A stretch of DNA of 9,183 nt from a candidate division WWE3 bacterium RIFCSPLOWO2_01_FULL_39_13 (lineage in GTDB: Bacteria > Patescibacteriota > WWE3 > 2-01-FULL-39-13): contig MEVH01000002.1 of assembly GCA_001772665.1 (NCBI GenBank), positions 3,729-12,911 on the forward strand. Direction: 5' to 3'. Made by a program: the position numbers and the translations under genes. Positions within the stretch are counted from its first letter, which is position 1; the number at the start of each line of letters is the position of its first letter. Positions 6,160-9,183 of this stretch are shown here, piece after piece. The notes beneath the pieces are model-generated. The model was not told where the DNA came from. It did no database searches and saw only the letters and a list, made by a program, of their open reading frames with translations.

Positions 6160-6775
6160 GCTTTTTGCTAAAGAAAAAAGGTTAAGTAGTAAATTCTACC
6201 TAACTGGCGGAACCGCATTGGCAGAATTTTATATCCCTTACCGCTACTCAGAAGATTTAGACTTCTTTTCTGAGCAAGAAGTAGATACTTCGGAAATTTC
6301 AACTTTCCTTAAAACTATTCGAAAAGACTTGGATTATAAAAGTTTTGACATAAACACAAGTTATAATAGAAACATTATATTGCTCTCACTTTACAAATAT
6401 GATCTTAAGCTGGAATTTACTTATTTTCCATTTCAAAGAATTGACGAGAAGAAAGTTGAGTACGGGTTGAAAATAGACAGCATAAAAGACATCGCAGTAA
6501 ATAAACTGTTTACTATTTACCAATATCCTCGAAGCAGAGATTTCATGGATCTATATATGATCAACCAAAAATATGGCTATTCCAATGAAGATTTGCTGAA
6601 ACTCGCTAAAATAAAATTCGATTGGCACATTGACCCGCTAAAACTGGGGATACAATTTATGAAGGCGCCAAAGTTAAAGGATTATCCAAACTTAATGGAA
6701 AAAATTGATGAAAAAACTTGGCAGAATTACTTTATTGAAAAAGCAAAAAACCTAAAAAAGAAAATTTTAAAGTGA
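6113..6775 (+). CDS. AbiEii/AbiGii-type nucleotidyltransferase (DUF1814), putative toxin
   Basis: The 220-residue product carries the nucleotidyltransferase signature: TGGTALAEF (31-39), Arg44, and SEDLDFF (46-52) with the likely catalytic acids Asp48 and Asp50. A third acid is probably Glu101 (LKLEFTYFP). KDIAVNKL (125-132) and SRDFMDLYMI (141-150) match the family's downstream K and RD..DL motifs. AbiEii toxins transfer nucleotides to target RNAs (MenA-type enzymes modify tRNA acceptor ends) and arrest growth, in type IV toxin-antitoxin or phage-defence systems. The length is on the short side for the family (often 220-300). The start at ATG 6113 overlaps the upstream small gene by 47 nt in another frame. 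The gene is AT-rich with many AAA codons, suggesting acquisition. Confidence 0.88.
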   Translation: MKKTKILSKDQIKFIELFAKEKRLSSKFYLTGGTALAEFYIPYRYSEDLDFFSEQEVDTSEISTFLKTIRKDLDYKSFDINTSYNRNIILLSLYKYDLKLEFTYFPFQRIDEKKVEYGLKIDSIKDIAVNKLFTIYQYPRSRDFMDLYMINQKYGYSNEDLLKLAKIKFDWHIDPLKLGIQFMKAPKLKDYPNLMEKIDEKTWQNYFIEKAKNLKKKILK

Positions 6776-6813
6776 CAACTACCCTTCCTGCGAGGAGCTT
6801 TATAATGCGAGCG

Positions 6814-6843
6814 AAATACCCCGACCGTAAGGTCGAGGGATTT
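6814..6843. repeat. Imperfect hairpin with bulged adenines, possible IS200/IS605-type end
   Basis: The stem reads AAAT-(A)-CCC-CGACC, the loop GTAA, and the return arm GGTCG-(A)-GGG-ATTT. This gives 12 base pairs interrupted by one unpaired A on each side. Subterminal hairpins with an unpaired base are typical of IS200/IS605-family ends, where TnpA binds them; REP elements are similar. No tnpA is in the window, and there is no T-tract to make it a terminator. Confidence 0.4.
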
Positions 6844-6920
6844 GAGCCATAAAACTCGCAAAGCGAGCATTACATTCTTCACTTCTAAAGTATAGTGGAT
6901 TTACTTGTGAAGAGTCAGGA

Positions 6921-6957
6921 TAATTAACCGTTACAGGGTAGACTCTTTTATGTTTAG
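6921..6957 (+). repeat. 37-nt direct repeat, left copy
   Basis: This copy matches 9147-9183 at 34 of 37 positions in the same orientation; differences are at repeat positions 14, 20 and 36. It starts TAATTAACCGTTACAGGG. On the minus strand it reads KHKRVYPVTVNY. Two of the three differences are silent in that frame and one is Val/Ile, hinting that both copies derive from one coding sequence. Confidence 0.7.
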
Positions 6958-7036
6958 AATTGCGGACAATTAGAATTAAAAACCTTTCGTTAAATAATTT
7001 CAGCACAGAATTCACTGATATCTAAAACGAGATTTT

Positions 7037-7780
7037 TTAATTGATTTCTATTGAGGATAAAAACTTTCTAACATTATCATCGAATCGGATATATCCATAT
7101 TGTCCCGATCCAATAATAGCAACTAGAACAGATCCTTTTGCCTTAAGGTAAACAACCTGTGGTGAATAATAATCGTCGTTAGCATATGCATCTTCCCAGT
7201 TAAGCTTAAGCCATTTTTCTCCGTTTAGAACAAATTCCGACGCTCCGACATATTTACTCGTCTCATCATTATAACTTCTGCGCGATAAATAATATTCTCG
7301 CCTGGATCCACCATCATATCCACTGAAAACGATTACGGTTAACTCTGACGGGATTGTTTGACAAATTAATTCATCAAGATTATATCCAAAAGTACAAGTG
7401 TTTTTACTTGGTTCATAATCCTCTTGATATGTTGTTACCATTTTCACGTGTTTTTTGTGCTTAATATTGCATAATGTTGCTTCAACCCAATTTTTATCCA
7501 GCGAAACTGTGTATTCATTAACAACAGACATTTCAGTAATGGTTCTATCTTCGACCGAAGGATTCTCTTCTTGAGCAGTAGCATTTCTTTTTTCAGATTC
7601 ATTTATTACCTTGGTATTATCTGATTTTGTCGGTACTTGCTTTACGGGGATTTCATTTGACCCGTTGAGAAAGAAATAAACAGTAAAGATGATCAAACAC
7701 AAAGCCACCAGAAATCCAAGCAGAGAAAACAAACTTATTTGTTTGAATTTATGAGTTTTCTTATTACGACTAGATTTCAC
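7037..7780 (-). CDS. Membrane-anchored extracytoplasmic protein of unknown function
   Basis: The 247-residue product has a strongly basic cytoplasmic start (KSSRNKKTHKFK), one membrane helix (about 17-38), a low-complexity polar linker (about 40-85, rich in N, E, K, T), and a folded domain of about 160 residues ending VRKFLSSIEIN. The domain has three cysteines (ATLCNI, KNTCTF, LICQT) and many tyrosines. The signal segment is not followed by a lipobox, so it is probably an uncleaved anchor. The pattern resembles other cell-surface proteins of unknown role in Patescibacteria; I do not recognise a named domain. The start is GTG 7780, the only usable start after an in-frame TAA. It lies 141 nt after the ATPase gene on the same strand and may have its own promoter near 7830. 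Confidence 0.75.
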   Translation of the reverse strand: MKSSRNKKTHKFKQISLFSLLGFLVALCLIIFTVYFFLNGSNEIPVKQVPTKSDNTKVINESEKRNATAQEENPSVEDRTITEMSVVNEYTVSLDKNWVEATLCNIKHKKHVKMVTTYQEDYEPSKNTCTFGYNLDELICQTIPSELTVIVFSGYDGGSRREYYLSRRSYNDETSKYVGASEFVLNGEKWLKLNWEDAYANDDYYSPQVVYLKAKGSVLVAIIGSGQYGYIRFDDNVRKFLSSIEIN

Positions 7781-7825
7781 AGATTCACTATCGGAACAAA
7801 CTACTTCGTTTCTTACTACAGCCCT

Positions 7826-7834
7826 ATTTTATCA
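7826..7834 (-). promoter_or_regulatory. Candidate extended -10 for the anchored-protein gene
   Basis: The minus strand reads TGA-TAAAAT. Unlike the other boxes here, it is 45 nt from the GTG start, so it would give a leader of about 38 nt. No clear -35 is visible. The rest of the 7781-7921 spacer holds a small inverted repeat (TACAC-n5-GTGTA at 7851-7865) without a T-tract on the minus strand. Confidence 0.3.
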
Positions 7835-7921
7835 CTTTGTGCATCCTTTATACACCTTCAGTGTAATTTTGGTAGGCAGTAATCAACGTGAGCCTGCAGA
7901 ATGATGGAAGCACTAAACTAA

Positions 7922-9052
7922 TCAAGTAACAAAATCCAGATAATTTTCTTTGTTTATCTCTTCTACCTTGACACCGTACTGATCCATAAAAGCTTTTGGA
8001 GTTCTGGTTCCCTTTGGCGAATATTTAAATTCGAAAGCTTTTATTTGCTGATCAGAATCTATTTCAACCCAATCTATTTCAGCTTTATCATAAGTTCTCC
8101 AGAAATAGTTATTTGTACGTGACGTTGAATATTCCTGCTTTTTCATCCTCTCAACTGCTAGAAAATTTTCCCATAAGTCTCCTATGTCTTTTCTTGAGTC
8201 CAGGTCAAAGTACTGCTTAATAACGGCATTTCTGATTCCTAGATCCCAAAAGTAGTATTTCTTGCTTTTAGCTATTTCTTTTCTCTGGTTTGTAGAATAA
8301 GTGCCGAGTTCAAAAATAATAAAACCTTGTTTCAATAGTGACAGGTATCTATTAACCGTTTTAACGTCTACACCAAGATTGTTGGCAAGTTCATTTAGCG
8401 AAACTTCTGAACCGATCTGAAATGCAAGCAAAGCAGCTAATTTTCTTAAAGTATCTGGTTGAGCAACGTCTTTGAGAAGCAAAATATCTCTAAAAAGGTA
8501 GTCTTCGGTTACAGATTCAAGATATGCTTGCTTGTCTTTGTGGTTTTGTACTTCCAATAAATATGGATATCCCCCATATATGAGTTGATCTTTTAGAAAT
8601 GATGATCTTTTGTAGTCCTCTAGGTTAACCGAAGTCTCTTTAGTAGATAATGGATATAATTTATGCCTGATAGTTCTTCCAGTTAAAGTTTCTTTCAATC
8701 CCTTAGAGATATCAATTGAAGACGAGCCTGTAACATAGATTTTCTTTTTTGGAAATTTGTCTACTATTATTTTTAAGGACAGACCTATGTTTTCAATCCT
8801 TTGTGCCTCGTCTACAGCAATTATATCGAGTCCTTCGACTGCTTTTGAAAGCTGCACCTCTGAAGTAGAAGAAAGGAGATTTCTTGCTTCTTCGGTATCG
8901 CCGTTGAAAACGATACTTTTTAAACCGGTATTTTCTTCAATTATTTGTTTAAGCAATACGGTTTTGCCGACCCTTCTAGGGCCGTAAATGACTGTGATGA
9001 AACCTTCCTTTTCTGTATCTTTTATGGTTTTTAATAGCGACCTCTTAATCAT
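7922..9052 (-). CDS. AAA ATPase with winged-helix and DUF4143 (PD-(D/E)XK-like) region
   Basis: The 376-residue product has an AAA_14-type ATPase domain with Walker A GPRRVGKT (24-31), Walker B DIIAVDEAQR (76-85), sensor-like YVTGSSS (106-112) and an LTGRT...YPLS segment (123-136). A helix-turn-helix follows (about 216-245, VSLNELANNLGVDVKTVNRY). A DUF4143-type end contains WENFLAVE (294-301) and a nuclease-like D-x13-E-x-K set (Asp327, Glu341, Lys343). Such proteins are common in Patescibacteria, Bacteroidetes and archaea. Their role is unsettled; defence, DNA binding or toxin-antitoxin-like functions have been suggested. Length is typical and all motifs look intact. The start is ATG 9052. 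A strong TTGACA/TATAAA promoter under a palindrome suggests tight repression, possibly by the protein's own helix-turn-helix. Confidence 0.9.
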   Translation of the reverse strand: MIKRSLLKTIKDTEKEGFITVIYGPRRVGKTVLLKQIIEENTGLKSIVFNGDTEEARNLLSSTSEVQLSKAVEGLDIIAVDEAQRIENIGLSLKIIVDKFPKKKIYVTGSSSIDISKGLKETLTGRTIRHKLYPLSTKETSVNLEDYKRSSFLKDQLIYGGYPYLLEVQNHKDKQAYLESVTEDYLFRDILLLKDVAQPDTLRKLAALLAFQIGSEVSLNELANNLGVDVKTVNRYLSLLKQGFIIFELGTYSTNQRKEIAKSKKYYFWDLGIRNAVIKQYFDLDSRKDIGDLWENFLAVERMKKQEYSTSRTNNYFWRTYDKAEIDWVEIDSDQQIKAFEFKYSPKGTRTPKAFMDQYGVKVEEINKENYLDFVT

Positions 9053-9082
9053 TCCACAAATTTATAGCAAATTTATGGAATG
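9050..9082. promoter_or_regulatory. Operator 1: 33-bp inverted repeat over the ATPase -10 and start codon
   Basis: The arms CATTCCACAAATTT and AAATTTATGGAATG pair at 13 of 14 positions around a 5-bp centre (ATAGC). The site covers the -10 box, the presumed transcription start and the start codon's ATG, an ideal place for a repressor. Because there is little leader, it could also form an RNA hairpin only if transcription began farther upstream, which is unlikely. Confidence 0.6.
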
Positions 9083-9089
9083 GTGTCAA
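9061..9089 (-). promoter_or_regulatory. Strong promoter of the AAA ATPase gene
   Basis: On the minus strand a perfect -35 TTGACA (9089-9084) is followed by a 17-nt spacer ending TGC and a -10 TATAAA (9066-9061), then 8 nt to ATG 9052. It is the best sigma70-type promoter in the window. Transcription should begin at or just before the ATG, giving little or no leader. Confidence 0.7.
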
Positions 9090-9115
9090 TAAATTGGTAG
9101 CGAATTTGTGGAATG
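9087..9115. promoter_or_regulatory. Operator 2: imperfect copy upstream of the ATPase -35
   Basis: The core AAATTGGTAGCGAATTT (9091-9107) matches the core of operator 1 (AAATTTATAGCAAATTT) at 14 of 17 positions. The right arm GAATTTGTGGAATG is well kept; the left arm is degenerate. The centres at 9066 and 9099 are 33 bp apart, about three helical turns, so two dimers could bind the same face around the -35 box. Confidence 0.5.
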
Positions 9116-9128
9116 GGCGGATAAACCG

Positions 9129-9139
9129 AGGTCAGACCT
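9129..9139. repeat. Short palindrome near the right edge
   Basis: AGGTC-A-GACCT is an 11-nt palindrome 8 nt before the right repeat copy. I recall similar AGGTCTGACCT motifs near REP-associated or IS200-like transposase genes, but one short copy is weak evidence. Confidence 0.3.
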
Positions 9140-9146
9140 AGATGTG

Positions 9147-9183
9147 TAATTAACCGTTATAGGGTAAACTCTTTTATGTTTGG
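9147..9183 (+). repeat. 37-nt direct repeat, right copy (runs to window edge)
   Basis: This copy pairs with 6921-6957 (34 of 37 identical, same orientation). It is cut by the window end, so its true length is unknown. On the minus strand it reads KHKRVYPITVNY and the frame stays open to a TGA at 9088-9086, so it could be the tail of a gene entering from the right. Confidence 0.65.

Larger units (their letters stand above)
6776..7036. other. Gene-free stretch with nested hairpins and one repeat copy
   Basis: This 261-nt stretch lies between the 3' ends of the nucleotidyltransferase gene (+) and the anchored protein gene (-). It holds a bulged hairpin (6814-6843), a CTCGC-AAA-GCGAG hairpin (6855-6867), an outer TAATGC/GCATTA pair (6803-6808 with 6867-6872), and a 37-nt repeat copy (6921-6957). 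A 71-codon minus-strand frame (7015-6800) passes through both hairpins and is not credible as an intact gene, though part may be a decayed coding remnant (KHKRVYPVTVNY). It looks like debris of a mobile element. Confidence 0.5.

Noticed and set aside
6800..7015. 71-codon minus-strand open frame
   Set aside because: It has only a GTG start, runs through both hairpins, and resembles no family. Only its KHKRVYPVTVNY part is repeated elsewhere, so I treat it as a remnant.
7851..7865. TACAC-CTTCA-GTGTA hairpin after the ATPase gene as its terminator
   Set aside because: The stem is only 5 bp and AT-rich, and there is no T-tract on the minus strand after it. It could be chance.
1..9183. tRNA, rRNA, CRISPR array or riboswitch
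   Set aside because: I saw no cloverleaf, rRNA-like tract, regularly spaced repeats or conserved riboswitch core on either strand by eye.

Overview
The window looks like a chromosomal segment of an AT-rich, small-genome bacterium, most likely a Patescibacteria/CPR member (Microgenomates-like). This is an inference from gene content, not from a marker-gene search. Supporting points are a MurJ tail, a PilN/PilO pair followed by a tiny anchored protein, an RNase J with a PIGG motif where other families have PVHGE, a family-4 uracil-DNA glycosylase, EF4, and almost no Shine-Dalgarno sequences. TGA is used as a stop (nucleotidyltransferase and ATPase genes), so the glycine-recoded Gracilibacteria/Absconditabacteria are unlikely.

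Layout. Positions 2-226 (+) hold the 3' end of a probable murJ. It runs tail-to-tail into a minus-strand type IV pilus cluster that reads pilN-like (1644-1105), pilO-like (1093-422), then a 63-aa membrane-anchored protein (385-194). lepA (EF4) starts divergently at 1732 and ends at 3507. Facing it are udg then rnj (5815-5237 and 5210-3573, minus), a 26-nt-spaced pair for base-excision repair and RNA decay. Divergent from udg is a compact two-gene cassette (5920-6775, +): a small basic protein overlapping an AbiEii-family nucleotidyltransferase, which resembles a toxin-antitoxin module with an unfamiliar antitoxin. Next comes a 261-nt gene-free stretch (6776-7036) with nested hairpins and one copy of a 37-nt repeat. 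Two minus-strand accessory genes follow: an anchored extracytoplasmic protein of unknown function (7780-7037) and an AAA ATPase with winged-helix and DUF4143 nuclease-like parts (9052-7922). A second copy of the 37-nt repeat reaches the right edge.

The left 5.8 kb is conserved core (envelope, pilus, translation, repair, RNA decay). From about 5.9 kb rightward the window is accessory, with a toxin-antitoxin-like pair, an orphan ATPase, direct repeats and hairpin debris.

The most notable signals are these. Six genes have an extended -10 box (TGn plus TAAAMT or similar) ending only 6-8 nt before the start codon, the geometry expected for leaderless transcripts. The ATPase gene has a strong promoter covered by a 33-bp near-perfect inverted repeat and an upstream imperfect copy exactly 33 bp away. 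A perfect 12-bp palindrome lies at the promoter of the toxin-antitoxin-like pair.
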